Shown here piece after piece: positions 54,741-63,133 of a stretch of 64,000 nt of DNA. Each line of letters starts with the position of its first letter. The first letter of the stretch is position 1. Location of the stretch: contig NZ_NRIR01000003.1 in assembly GCF_002282855.1 (NCBI RefSeq), positions 248,001-312,000 of the forward strand, given 5' to 3'. Under the pieces are notes generated by a model. It was given only the letters and a program-made list of their open reading frames with translations, made no database searches and was not told where the DNA came from. This stretch comes from Paraferrimonas sedimenticola. Its GTDB lineage: Bacteria > Pseudomonadota > Gammaproteobacteria > Enterobacterales > Shewanellaceae. The translations under genes were made by a program, and so were the position numbers.

Positions 54741-55922
54741 ATGAGCCTGAATAACGGTAGCTCGCCGGTGGTACATCGCGTGAGCTTTATTGAGAAGGAC
54801 GCCCTAAGCATCCCTCAACTGAAAGTTCTGCAGGCAGACGGCACCGTCTACGACGACGCTGTATTGCCTAACATTGATCAAGAGTTGGCACGCAAGATTT
54901 ACGATACTTGCGTGTACGTTCGCGTCTTGGATGAGCGCATGATTGCCGCTCAGCGCCAGGGACGAGTGAGCTTTTACATGACGTGTATCGGCGAAGAAGC
55001 CGCGGTAATTGGCAGTGCCGCAGCCCTTGACGACAAAGACGTCATTCTAGCCCAATATCGTGAGCACGCGGCGATTCGCTATCGCGGCTTTAGCACCGAG
55101 CAGTTTATGAACCAGCTGTTCTCAAACGCTAAAGACCTAGGCAAAGGCCGTCAGATGCCCATTCATTACGGTAGTGCTGAACTGCATTATCAAACCATCT
55201 CTAGCCCACTGGGTACTCAGATCCCACAAGCCACGGGTGTGGCTTACAGCCAGAAGATGGCGAAATCAGAGCTGGCCACCATTTGTTACTTCGGCGAAGG
55301 TGCCGCATCAGAAGGTGACTTCCACGCCGGTCTGAATATGGCTGCAGTACTGAAAGTACCTGCCATTTTCTTCTGCCGTAACAATGGCTATGCGATTTCT
55401 ACGCCAACCGAAGAGCAGTTCGCCGGTGACGGCATTGCCTCACGCGGTGTGGGTTACGGCATTCGCACCATTCGCGTCGACGGCAACGATATGCTGGCCG
55501 TGCTAGCAGCCACCCAACAGGCCCGTGCTTTTGCGGTTGAGAACAACCAGCCGGTGTTGATTGAAGCCATGAGCTATCGCTTGGGCGCTCACTCTACCTC
55601 GGATGACCCATCGGGTTACCGTTCCAAGGAAGAAGAAGCCAAGTGGCGTGAGCACGACCCTGTGGCGCGCTTTAAGCTGTGGTTGCTCAACAAGGGCTGG
55701 ATCACCGAAGAAGAGTCGGAAGCCATGTATGACAAGTACCGCGAAGAAGTACTGGCTCAACTAAAAGTTTCTGAGAAAGTGCCTGCGCCGGATCTCGAAG
55801 AGATCATTGAAGACGTATACGACTCACCAACGCCGGACTTGCAGCTACAACTGCAAGAACTGAAAGCGCATATCAAGAAGTATCCGCAGCACTATCCAAA
55901 AACGGCGAAAGGAGTTAGCTAA
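54741..55922 (+). CDS. bkdA1: Branched-chain 2-oxoacid dehydrogenase E1 alpha
   Basis: 393 residues. The thiamine diphosphate motif is in YFGEGAASEGDFHAGLN with a following CRNNGYAIS, and the phosphorylation-loop region reads YRLGAHSTSDDPSGYRS, typical of branched-chain E1 alpha and not pyruvate E1. With E1 beta and E2 it converts the keto acids of valine, leucine and isoleucine to acyl-CoA. The E1 beta gene begins directly after the stop. Confidence 0.94.
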   Translation: MSLNNGSSPVVHRVSFIEKDALSIPQLKVLQADGTVYDDAVLPNIDQELARKIYDTCVYVRVLDERMIAAQRQGRVSFYMTCIGEEAAVIGSAAALDDKDVILAQYREHAAIRYRGFSTEQFMNQLFSNAKDLGKGRQMPIHYGSAELHYQTISSPLGTQIPQATGVAYSQKMAKSELATICYFGEGAASEGDFHAGLNMAAVLKVPAIFFCRNNGYAISTPTEEQFAGDGIASRGVGYGIRTIRVDGNDMLAVLAATQQARAFAVENNQPVLIEAMSYRLGAHSTSDDPSGYRSKEEEAKWREHDPVARFKLWLLNKGWITEEESEAMYDKYREEVLAQLKVSEKVPAPDLEEIIEDVYDSPTPDLQLQLQELKAHIKKYPQHYPKTAKGVS

Positions 55923-56900
55923 GTGGCTCAGATGAACATGCTACAGGCGATCAACCAAGCGCTGGTTATCGCTATGGAACAAGACGAAACCGCTTTGGTT
56001 TTTGGTGAAGACGTAGGCCACTTTGGTGGTGTTTTCCGCGCAACCTCAGGCTTGCAAGAAGCCTTTGGCAAGGACCGCTGTTTTAATACGCCGCTGACCG
56101 AGCAGGGCATTTTGGGCTTTGCCAACGGTCTGGCATCGAACGGTTTTACCCCGATTGCCGAGATTCAGTTCGCCGATTATATCTTCCCGGCGTTTGACCA
56201 AATCGTGAATGAGTCGGCCAAGTTCCGCTATCGCAGCGGCAACGAGTTCAACGTTGGCGGTTTGACCATTCGTACCCCGTACGGCGGCGGTATTGCTGGT
56301 GGTCACTACCACAGCCAATCACCAGAAGCCTACTTTACCCAGACTCCCGGCATCAAAGTGGTAATCCCGCGCGACCCATACCAAGCCAAAGGTCTGCTGT
56401 TGGCGTCGATTCGCGATGACAACCCTGTGTTGTTCATGGAGCCAAAGCGCTTGTATCGCGCCTCGGTGGGCGAAGTGCCAGAGGGCGATTACACCATTGA
56501 GCTTGGCAAAGCCGAAGTGGTTCAAACCGGCTCGGACATCACTTTGTTGGGTTGGGGCGCGCAGATGGAGATCATCCAAAAAGCCGCTGATATGGCCAAA
56601 GAGCAGGGCATTAGCTGCGAAGTGGTTGACTTGCGTACCTTGTCGCCATGGGACGTGCCAACGGTTGCTGAGTCAGTGAAGAAAACTGGCCGCTTGCTGG
56701 TGTCTCACGAAGCCCCACTAACCGGTGGCTTTGCTGGCGAGATTGCCGCGCGTATTCAGCAAGAGTGTTTCTTGTATCTCGAGTCTCCAATTGCCCGTGT
56801 TTGCGGCATGGATACTCCATACCCGCTAATTCACGAAAAAGAGTACATGGCGGACGAATACAAGATTTTCGAGGCGATTGTTGCCTCTGTGAACTTCTAA
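55923..56900 (+). CDS. bkdA2: Branched-chain 2-oxoacid dehydrogenase E1 beta
   Basis: 325 residues, starting at a GTG immediately after the E1 alpha stop with AAAGGAG before it. It is the transketolase-fold partner of E1 alpha; typical blocks are [17 protein letters not shown] and [15 protein letters not shown]. It forms the heterotetramer with E1 alpha. The E2 gene follows after 10 bp. Confidence 0.95.
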   Translation: MAQMNMLQAINQALVIAMEQDETALVFGEDVGHFGGVFRATSGLQEAFGKDRCFNTPLTEQGILGFANGLASNGFTPIAEIQFADYIFPAFDQIVNESAKFRYRSGNEFNVGGLTIRTPYGGGIAGGHYHSQSPEAYFTQTPGIKVVIPRDPYQAKGLLLASIRDDNPVLFMEPKRLYRASVGEVPEGDYTIELGKAEVVQTGSDITLLGWGAQMEIIQKAADMAKEQGISCEVVDLRTLSPWDVPTVAESVKKTGRLLVSHEAPLTGGFAGEIAARIQQECFLYLESPIARVCGMDTPYPLIHEKEYMADEYKIFEAIVASVNF

Positions 56901-56910
56901 GGGCACTCGA

Positions 56911-58455
56911 ATGGCTAAAGATTTTATTTTACCGGATATCGGCGAAGGCATCGTTGAGTGTGAACTGATGGAATGGCTGGTGGCCGAAGGCGATCGTGTC
57001 GAGGAAGATCAGCCGATTGCGGATGTGATGACCGACAAGGCACTAGTGCAAATTCCAAGCCCAGACGCTGGTGTCATTACCAAGTTGTATTACGATAAGG
57101 GTGATATTGCCAAGGTTCACGAGCCGCTGTTCCAAATCGAACAAGAAGGCGAAGAAGCCGTTAGCGAACCTGTCGAGCAAGAAGCTCGTACTGAAGTGCC
57201 AACCCAAGCGGCGGCCACCGAAGTGAAAGACTTCTTGCTACCTGACATTGGCGAGGGCATCGTTGAGTGTGAGCTTATCGAATGGCTAGCCGCCGAAGGC
57301 GAAGCTGTCGTGGAAGACCAGCCGGTGGCTGAAGTAATGACCGACAAAGCCATGGTGCAGATTCCAGCGATTGCCGATGGCGTTATCGTTAAGCATTACT
57401 GCGAGAAAGGTCAGGTGGCCAAGGTACATCATCCTTTGTTCGCCATTGAGATTGCCGCCAGCGGCGATGCTCCAGCAGTAGCAACAGCGCCTGCACCGAG
57501 CGCCTCGGTAGAAGTGACCGAACAAACTCCACAACCTAAGACATTGCGTCCAGGTAAAGCGCTAGCAAGCCCTGCGGTTCGCCGCTTGGCCCGCGCCGAA
57601 GGGGTGGACATTGCTATGGTGGCTGGCTCTGGTGACAAAGGCCGAGTCTACAAAGAAGACATTCTCGCCTATTTGGCACAGCAGTCTCAGCCAGCGGCTG
57701 CAGCACCTGCGCCAAGCGCAGCGAAGTCTGCACCTGTGGTTGCCGGCGAGGGCGATCGAGTTGAAGCCATTCGCGGTGTGAAAGCGGCAATGGCCAAGGC
57801 GATGACTGAATCGGTTTCCAGCATTCCTCACTTCACTTACTGTGAAGAGATGGACTTAACCGAATTGGTGAAACTACGTGGCGAGATGAAAGCCGTGTAT
57901 CAAACTGAGACCCTAAAGCTCAGCATGATGCCATTCTTCATTAAAGCCCTGAGTTTGGCGCTGAAAGAGTTCCCTGTGCTTAACGCCCGTGTAAACGACG
58001 ATTGTACCGAGATTACCTATGTTGAAGATCACAACATTGGTTTGGCGGTGGACTCGCCGATGGGCTTGTTGGTACCGAATATCAAACAGTGCCAAAACAA
58101 GAGTATTCTGGAAATTGCCGAAGATCTTACCGAGATCATCAGCAAAGCTCGCGCCGGTCGTCTGTCTCCTGCGGACATGAGCGGCGGCAGCATCTCTATC
58201 AGCAACATTGGCGCGATTGGCGGCACTGTGGCTACGCCTATCATCAACAAGCCAGAAGTGGCGATTGTGGCCTTGGGCCGCACACAGCGCTTACCGCGCT
58301 TTGATGACAAAGGTGGGGTTGAAGCTCGCGATATCATGCAGGTGAGCTGGTCGGGCGATCACCGCGTGATTGATGGGGCAACCATTGCTCGCTTTAATAA
58401 TCTGTGGAAGTCCTTCTTGGAGAAGCCGCAAACTCTGATTATGAGCATGCGCTAA
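56911..58455 (+). CDS. bkdB: Branched-chain 2-oxoacid dehydrogenase E2, two lipoyl domains
   Basis: 514 residues: two lipoyl domains (about 1-80 and 105-180), each with a lipoyl-lysine (VMTDKALVQIPS and VMTDKAMVQIPA), a peripheral-subunit-binding domain (ASPAVRRLARAEGVDI, about 218-255), and a catalytic domain ending in SWSGDHRVIDGATIARF with the active His. Most branched-chain E2 proteins have one lipoyl domain, so the duplication is unusual. No E3 (lipoamide dehydrogenase) gene follows, so the complex must borrow one encoded elsewhere. A terminator lies 20 bp on. Confidence 0.94.
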   Translation: MAKDFILPDIGEGIVECELMEWLVAEGDRVEEDQPIADVMTDKALVQIPSPDAGVITKLYYDKGDIAKVHEPLFQIEQEGEEAVSEPVEQEARTEVPTQAAATEVKDFLLPDIGEGIVECELIEWLAAEGEAVVEDQPVAEVMTDKAMVQIPAIADGVIVKHYCEKGQVAKVHHPLFAIEIAASGDAPAVATAPAPSASVEVTEQTPQPKTLRPGKALASPAVRRLARAEGVDIAMVAGSGDKGRVYKEDILAYLAQQSQPAAAAPAPSAAKSAPVVAGEGDRVEAIRGVKAAMAKAMTESVSSIPHFTYCEEMDLTELVKLRGEMKAVYQTETLKLSMMPFFIKALSLALKEFPVLNARVNDDCTEITYVEDHNIGLAVDSPMGLLVPNIKQCQNKSILEIAEDLTEIISKARAGRLSPADMSGGSISISNIGAIGGTVATPIINKPEVAIVALGRTQRLPRFDDKGGVEARDIMQVSWSGDHRVIDGATIARFNNLWKSFLEKPQTLIMSMR

Positions 58456-58474
58456 CCCATTTCTGAGTCTTAAA

Positions 58475-58509
58475 AACGCATCGTTTCGAAAAAAACGATG
58501 CGTTTTTTT
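58475..58509 (+). terminator. Intrinsic terminator of the bkd operon
   Basis: AACGCATCGTT (58475-58485) pairs with AACGATGCGTT (58494-58504) and runs into T's. Confidence 0.93.
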
Positions 58510-58540
58510 ATGCCCAATGGTCAGCCCATTGAACCGCGTG

Positions 58541-58570
58541 CTGACAAGCTGCGTAGGCACAGAGTATAAT
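58541..58570 (+). promoter_or_regulatory. Sigma70 promoter of nadA
   Basis: CTGACA (58541-58546), 18-base spacer, TATAAT (58565-58570). Transcription should start near 58577, leaving a leader of about 26 bases before the ATG at 58603. Confidence 0.75.
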
Positions 58571-58602
58571 ACTCGGACGATATGCCCGGAGCAGTACTGA
58601 CC

Positions 58603-59667
58603 ATGAGCCAGATTATGGACGTAGTGGAAATGGATTACCCGTTTCCACCTAAGCCTCAGCCATTGAGCGAGCAACAACAACAAGAATACAAGCAGCGCAT
58701 TAAAGACCTGTTAAAACAGCACAATGCGGTGCTAGTGGCGCACTACTATACCGATCCTGAAATCCAAGCATTGGCCGAAGAAACCGGCGGCTGTGTGGCG
58801 GATTCGCTGGAGATGGCGCGCTTTGGCGCAGAGCATCCAGCGGATACTTTGATCATTGCTGGGGTTCGCTTTATGGGCGAAACCGCTAAGATTTTAAGCC
58901 CAGAGAAAACCGTACTGATGCCGACGCTAGAAGCCACTTGTTCACTGGACTTGGGCTGTCCTGAAAAAGAATTCAGCGAGTTTTGCGATGCACACCCGGA
59001 CCACACGGTAGTGGTGTATGCCAACACCTCGGCCGCAGTTAAAGCCCGTGCCGATTGGGTGGTGACCTCAAGCATTGCACTTGAGATTGTTGAGCATCTA
59101 GATGCTGAAGGTAAGAAAATTATTTGGGGTCCCGATCGTCATCTAGGCAGCTACATTGCTGACAGAACCGGTGCAGAGATGTTGATGTGGCAGGGCGCTT
59201 GTATCGTTCACGACGAGTTTAAGGCCAAGGCCATGCGTGAGCTTAAGAATCAGTACCCGGACGCGGCGGTTTTGGTTCACCCTGAATCACCAGCTAACGT
59301 GGTGGATTTGGCCGATGCGGTTGGCTCAACCAGCCAGCTGATTCAAGCGGCGCGCGACATGAAGAACGACACCTTCATCGTTGCCACCGACAAAGGCATC
59401 TTCTACAAGATGCAGCAACTTGAGCCAAACAAAACCTTCATTGAAGCGCCAACCGGCGGTAACGGTGCCACTTGTAAGAGTTGTGCCCACTGTCCTTGGA
59501 TGGCGATGAATGGTCTTAAGGCCATTGAAGGCGCGCTCTCTGATGAAGACAAGAGCGATCACGAAGTCTTTGTCGATGAAGCGCTGGCTGAAAAGTCAAT
59601 GGTGCCACTCCGTCGCATGTTGGACTTCGCCGCCGAGCTACGTATGCAGGTGAAAGGAAACGCCTAA
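58603..59667 (+). CDS. nadA: NadA, quinolinate synthase
   Basis: 354 residues from the ATG at 58603. An upstream ATG at 58582 would leave almost no leader after the promoter, so the later start is preferred. It condenses iminoaspartate with dihydroxyacetone phosphate to quinolinate, using a 4Fe-4S cluster. Cluster cysteines are in [10 protein letters not shown] and in [14 protein letters not shown]; the substrate block [11 protein letters not shown] and [15 protein letters not shown] are standard. It is monocistronic, with its own promoter and terminator. Confidence 0.96.
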   Translation: MSQIMDVVEMDYPFPPKPQPLSEQQQQEYKQRIKDLLKQHNAVLVAHYYTDPEIQALAEETGGCVADSLEMARFGAEHPADTLIIAGVRFMGETAKILSPEKTVLMPTLEATCSLDLGCPEKEFSEFCDAHPDHTVVVYANTSAAVKARADWVVTSSIALEIVEHLDAEGKKIIWGPDRHLGSYIADRTGAEMLMWQGACIVHDEFKAKAMRELKNQYPDAAVLVHPESPANVVDLADAVGSTSQLIQAARDMKNDTFIVATDKGIFYKMQQLEPNKTFIEAPTGGNGATCKSCAHCPWMAMNGLKAIEGALSDEDKSDHEVFVDEALAEKSMVPLRRMLDFAAELRMQVKGNA

Positions 59668-59684
59668 GCACGTATAGGTAACTG

Positions 59685-59710
59685 AAAAGCCAGCGAATGC
59701 TGGCTTTTTT
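59685..59710 (+). terminator. Intrinsic terminator after nadA
   Basis: AAAAGCCAGC (59685-59694), a GAAT loop, GCTGGCTTTT (59699-59708), then more T. Confidence 0.95.
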
Positions 59711-59733
59711 GCGTTTTAGGGGGCACAGAAAAC

Positions 59734-59758
59734 AAAAAAGCGACCCTAGGGTCGCTTT
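59734..59758 (-). terminator. Terminator-like palindrome with no matching gene
   Basis: AAAGCGACCC and GGGTCGCTTT form an exact 22-base palindrome (59737-59758). The A-run at 59734-59739 would be a U-run for minus-strand RNA. No minus-strand gene precedes it before 60489. It resembles the fldA terminator. From here to the tRNA promoter near 60030 I see no gene. Confidence 0.5.
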
Positions 59759-60029
59759 AAAAATGGATTCACTGGGCTTGTTGTTACTCAAGGCGACAGT
59801 AAAACCGGTTCGAGACTATCACCATCCGTGCAGCAAACGATGATAGACAATCCAATTTATTGTTTTTGGCTATCCGCCTTTAGGTTTGGACTATCAAAAG
59901 CTTACCTTTTATGGGGTGATTGTGAAAGTGTTTTTGTTGCAAGCTGATGACTCAAAGGTAAGTAATTTTGAACACCAAATGTTATCTGTTCAGCAAATGC
60001 CCACTCAGCCCCAGAAACCGGTTTTTTGC

Positions 60030-60058
60030 TTGACCCACTTTGGCCTTTTGCGTAAAGT
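60030..60058 (+). promoter_or_regulatory. Strong promoter of tRNA-Ser
   Basis: TTGACC (60030-60035), 17-base spacer, TAAAGT (60053-60058), then a GC-rich discriminator (AGCGCTCCG), the pattern of stringently controlled stable-RNA promoters. A 15-base hairpin (60067-60081) lies between the start site and the tRNA. Confidence 0.75.
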
Positions 60059-60089
60059 AGCGCTCCGTTGCCAATGGCAACAACAAAAT

Positions 60090-60177
60090 GGTGACGTGTC
60101 CGAGTGGCTGAAGGAGCACGCCTGGAAAGTGTGTATACGGCAACGTATCGAGAGTTCGAATCTCTCCGTCACCGCCA
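60090..60177 (+). tRNA. serX: tRNA-Ser(GGA)
   Basis: Acceptor GGTGACG (60090-60096) pairs with CGTCACC (60167-60173), followed by a G discriminator and an encoded CCA (60175-60177). The anticodon loop CTGGAAA gives anticodon GGA, reading UCC and UCU. A long variable arm (class II) and a T-loop TTCGAAT confirm serine. It is followed by a terminator and by a tandem repeat that copies its 3' end. Confidence 0.95.
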
Positions 60178-60185
60178 TACAAAAC

Positions 60186-60217
60186 AAAAAGGCTCGTCCG
60201 CAAGGACGAGCCTTTTT
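60186..60217 (+). terminator. First tRNA-repeat terminator
   Basis: AAAAAGGCTCGTCC (60186-60199), a GCAA loop, GGACGAGCCTTTTT (60204-60217). It ends the tRNA-Ser transcript. Confidence 0.93.
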
Positions 60218-60358
60218 GTTTTGTTGTGATTTAGGGGGTTCGAACTCGAGAAGAGAGTCGACAAAAAGCCATGGATGGATTTTTGAATCGCTGCAGGCGC
60301 CCGCAGGGTTGATGACAGGAGGTCATCAAATAATCCCTCCGTCACCGCCATATAAAAC

Positions 60359-60387
60359 AAAAGGCCCGTCCGATAGGACGGGCCTTT
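60359..60387 (+). terminator. Second tRNA-repeat terminator
   Basis: AAAGGCCCGTCC (60359-60370), a GATA loop, GGACGGGCCTTT (60375-60386), then T. It is the copy-2 counterpart of the first terminator, with compensating base changes in the stem. Confidence 0.9.
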
Positions 60388-60488
60388 TGTTTTATTGTGA
60401 TTTAGGGGGTTCGAACTCGAGAAGAGGTTCGACAAAAAACCAGGGATGGATTTTTGAATCGCCGCATGCGCCCAAAGGGTCGAGCGGC

Positions 60489-61367
60489 TTATCTATCAGG
60501 TAACTTTTGCACTTGCTCCATGAAGGCTTGTGCCGCCGGATTCAGTTGCTGACCCGACTTAAACACAGCTTCGCAAAACCAATTCACCGTATTTGCACCT
60601 TGGATCTGAAAAGCCACGACATCCTGTTGCTCAAGTGCATCCACCACGCGATAGGCCGGTACAATCGCCCAACCTAATCCCAAAGACACCATGTCCACTA
60701 AGTCCTCGAGGCTTTGGACCTCGATGCTGTGGTTGGATTGCATGTGGCCTTGCATCTGTGGCGATTGCAGTACATAGCGATAAACGATTTGCGGTAGGGC
60801 TCGCAGCATTGCTGGGTCGACTTTTTGATCTGGCTTTACCCAGTCGGGAGGACCGATATAAGCCAACTCAAAATTGTACATTTGCACCGAGTCGATTCCG
60901 GGATAGTTACCAAATAGAGTGGTGATAATGCCTAGGTGAACCTGATCGTCAGCTACCCACTCGAGGATCTGCAACGGGTCGCCACTGCGAATGGAGAGGT
61001 CTATGGTGGGATAGCGCTTGAGTACTTCTTTCGCGCATCGAACCAGTTGGCGGTCTCGTATGGTTGAGCCAAACGCCAGTTTTAACTCGCCAGGCTCTTG
61101 TGCGCTGAGCGCTTCAACTTTCATTGCTAGTTGACCTGCTTCAACCAACACAGGCTTGGCGTATTGATAGAGCTCAGCGCCCTGTTGGGTTAACTCCAAC
61201 TTTCTAACCTTGCGCTCAAACAACAGCAGGTTACTGTCGATTTCGAGTGCGGCTACTTGCTGACTGACGGTAGTGGCGTGTTTACCTAAGGCAATGGCCG
61301 CTTGCTTGTAGCTGCCTTTTTCAACCGAAGTGACAAAAGCCAGTAATTGGTCCAAAGAAAAATTCAT
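60489..61367 (-). CDS. LysR-family regulator, divergent to choloylglycine-hydrolase-family gene
   Basis: 292 residues. The HTH is in residues 1-60 (LDQLLAFVTSVEKGSYKQAA, HATTVSQQVAALE), followed by a LysR effector domain. It faces away from the secreted Ntn-hydrolase at 61497 across 129 bp, so it probably controls that gene. Its build is close to the LysR proteins at 1615 and 4620, which also neighbour an exported hydrolase. Confidence 0.9.
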   Translation of the reverse strand: MNFSLDQLLAFVTSVEKGSYKQAAIALGKHATTVSQQVAALEIDSNLLLFERKVRKLELTQQGAELYQYAKPVLVEAGQLAMKVEALSAQEPGELKLAFGSTIRDRQLVRCAKEVLKRYPTIDLSIRSGDPLQILEWVADDQVHLGIITTLFGNYPGIDSVQMYNFELAYIGPPDWVKPDQKVDPAMLRALPQIVYRYVLQSPQMQGHMQSNHSIEVQSLEDLVDMVSLGLGWAIVPAYRVVDALEQQDVVAFQIQGANTVNWFCEAVFKSGQQLNPAAQAFMEQVQKLPDR

Positions 61368-61496
61368 TTGAATGCGCTTCTTTATAGCAGGATAAAATCC
61401 ATTTTATACGAGTTATTGGAATTTAAAAGACCATTCATAATAGACCCATCAAAACACAGCAATGCATTTGGCATCTTCTCTGTAAACGAGGTCATT

Positions 61497-62513
61497 ATGA
61501 AAAAGTCGATTCTATCTATTGCTCTAGCCGCTAGCGTAACCGCAGGTCTAGCAACTACTGCTGAAGCCTGCACAAACTTCAACTTCACTGCCGAAAACGG
61601 CAATACCTTTGTTGGCCGTACCATGGAATGGCCTGGCGAGCTAAATGCACAAATCGCTGTTGTTCCTCGTAACCACAAGTTCAGCGAAAGTAAAACCAAG
61701 TACGGTTTTGTGGGTATCCAGCACGGCGAAGAGCTATTTAGCTCTGCGCTTAACGAGCACGGCCTAAGCGGTGAAGCGCTTGCGCTGGCCCAAGCGTCTT
61801 TCGCTGGCGAAGGCGAAGGCAAAATCCGTTCTGGTGATGTTGTACGCTTCGTACTAGCGAACGCCAAAAACGTAGAAGAAGCCATCGCACTTTTGAAGAA
61901 AACCAAAGTATCTGTTGCTGCTTATGACGTGGTAGACGGTCTGCACTTGGGTATGCACTACGCCTTCAACGATGGTAAAAAAGCGATTGTAGTTGAGTAT
62001 GTAGACGGTTCTGGCTTCCCAGTTATCACCAAGAACACTTTGGGCGTCCTTACTAACGACCCAACCTACGACCAGCAGACTGAACTAGCGATGATGTTAC
62101 TCGATGGCACTGGTTATGATGACGCTCAAATTAAGTTCTCTGAAGGAAAGTTCGCAGCGTTTGACTATTCACCGGTAGGACGCTTCCAAAAAATGGTCGC
62201 TTTCAACTACACCCAAGACTTGGGCTTAGTGAAGTCTGACTACGATGCGGTTAACCGCGCCTGGACAATGATCAACGCGGTAGACATTCCTCAGGGTTCT
62301 TTGTACTGGCGCTTCGCTGCAGCAGAAACTCCGCAGTTCACTTCTTACTCGAACGTTGTGGATATCGCCAACAAAGACTACTACTTCCGCACTTATGACA
62401 ACATGGATGTACGCAAGATTGACGTAGATAGCATCGATTTCGGTAAGGTTAGCTTCAAGTCAGAAGGTATCTTCCGCACTGCAGATAGCTACAGCAACTA
62501 CGTTTTTAAGTAA
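61497..62513 (+). CDS. Exported choloylglycine-hydrolase-family enzyme
   Basis: 338 residues from the ATG at 61497 (GAGG six bases upstream); a longer frame exists, but the signal peptide begins here. MKKSILSIALAASVTAGLAT continues to TAEA and is cut before Cys25, which becomes the N-terminal nucleophile of the Ntn-hydrolase (CTNFNFTAENG). VGRTMEW carries the family Arg. The family includes bile-salt hydrolase, penicillin V acylase and N-acyl-homoserine-lactone acylases, all cleaving linear amides. The substrate here is unknown; outside a gut, acyl-amide signals or lipids are more likely than bile salts. It is divergent from a LysR gene. Confidence 0.88.
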   Translation: MKKSILSIALAASVTAGLATTAEACTNFNFTAENGNTFVGRTMEWPGELNAQIAVVPRNHKFSESKTKYGFVGIQHGEELFSSALNEHGLSGEALALAQASFAGEGEGKIRSGDVVRFVLANAKNVEEAIALLKKTKVSVAAYDVVDGLHLGMHYAFNDGKKAIVVEYVDGSGFPVITKNTLGVLTNDPTYDQQTELAMMLLDGTGYDDAQIKFSEGKFAAFDYSPVGRFQKMVAFNYTQDLGLVKSDYDAVNRAWTMINAVDIPQGSLYWRFAAAETPQFTSYSNVVDIANKDYYFRTYDNMDVRKIDVDSIDFGKVSFKSEGIFRTADSYSNYVFK

Positions 62514-62540
62514 GTTAGAAAGACATTCGTTAGAGCTCAG

Positions 62541-62565
62541 AGCCTCACCTTTTCGGTGAGGCTTT
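62541..62565 (+). terminator. Terminator after Ntn-hydrolase
   Basis: AGCCTCACC (62541-62549) pairs with GGTGAGGCTT (62555-62564) over a TTTTC loop. The short U-tail is moderate. Confidence 0.75.
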
Positions 62566-62593
62566 GCGCTTCCATGGCTATTACTTCTTGTTG

Positions 62594-63049
62594 TTAGTTA
62601 TCAGTTGGGCTAGCGTCTAGTAACACAGGCCCCGGGCCTTTTTCGGCTAGTTCGTCGTCGGGATTGTACAGCGGGCATCGAGAAAGAGACAAACAACCAC
62701 AACCGATACAAGAATCTAGCGAATCTCGTAATGCCTCGAGTTTGGCGATCCTTTGGTTGAGCATGGCGTGCCACTGGGCGCTAAGCGCCTGCCAATCATC
62801 TACTGTCGGCGTGCGGTTGTCGGGCAGTTGTGCCAGTGCTGATTTGATTTCTTCTAAAGTCACGCCGAGTTTTTGTGCTGCTTTGATTACGGATATTCGG
62901 CGCATCACATCGGGCTTGTAGCGCCTTTGGTTGCCTTGATTACGCCAACTGCGAATCAAGCCTTTCTGTTCGTAAAAGTGCAGAGTAGACACCTTGATAC
63001 CACAGCGTTGAGCGACTCGGCCCACCGACCAATTTGCTTCGTTTGACAT
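62594..63049 (-). CDS. soxR: SoxR, redox-sensing MerR-family regulator
   Basis: 151 residues, the length of E. coli SoxR (154). A MerR HTH occupies residues 8-45, a dimerisation helix follows, and the 2Fe-2S cysteines are C114, C117, C119 and C125 (SCIGCGCLSLSRC), spaced exactly as in E. coli. Oxidation of the cluster by redox-cycling drugs turns on its target. The operator lies in the 84 bp to the divergent VOC gene. Confidence 0.96.
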   Translation of the reverse strand: MSNEANWSVGRVAQRCGIKVSTLHFYEQKGLIRSWRNQGNQRRYKPDVMRRISVIKAAQKLGVTLEEIKSALAQLPDNRTPTVDDWQALSAQWHAMLNQRIAKLEALRDSLDSCIGCGCLSLSRCPLYNPDDELAEKGPGPVLLDASPTDN

Positions 63050-63066
63050 TTTTTTCCAAAAAGCAC

Positions 63067-63097
63067 TTTACCTCAAGTTAACTTGGGGTTTTAGCAT
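63067..63097 (+). promoter_or_regulatory. Soxbox promoter of the VOC–reductase operon
   Basis: TTTACC at -35 (63067-63072), a 19-base spacer containing CCTCAAGTTAACTTGGGG (63071-63088) and TAGCAT at -10 (63092-63097). The palindrome is one base from the E. coli soxS operator, and the long spacer is the mark of MerR-family promoters. Confidence 0.92.
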
Positions 63098-63133
63098 GCT
63101 TGAGGTCAAAAGAAAACAATGAAGGAAAACAAG

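Larger units (their letters stand above)
60164..60480 (+). repeat. Tandem repeat of about 170 bp beginning with tRNA-Ser 3' end
   Basis: Two diverged copies. Copy 1 begins inside the tRNA at 60164 and copy 2 at 60337; both start CTCCGTCACCGCCATA, which is the tRNA 3' acceptor and CCA. Each then has an A-rich step, a GC-rich hairpin with T-tail, the conserved block GTGATTTAGGGGGTTCGAAC, and GGATGGATTTTTGAATCG. The copies differ by point changes and a 3-base difference in the hairpin. A separate perfect hairpin, TTGATGAC with GTCATCAA (60309-60329), lies at the end of copy 1. The architecture recalls the E. coli tyrT repeats. Reading frames across the repeat on both strands look spurious. Confidence 0.85.

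Noticed and set aside
60090-60480. Phage or island attachment site at the tRNA 3' end
   Set aside because: A repeated tRNA end can mark integration, but only about 160 bp lies between the copies and there is no integrase or foreign gene. The tandem repeat explanation fits better.
59886-60503. Long reading frames on both strands across tRNA-Ser and its repeats
   Set aside because: They read through the tRNA and terminators, and repeat because the DNA repeats. They are typical artefacts of such loci.
61497-62513. Bile-salt hydrolase as the specific function
   Set aside because: The family covers several amide hydrolases. A marine-type genome and LysR control give no support for bile salts.
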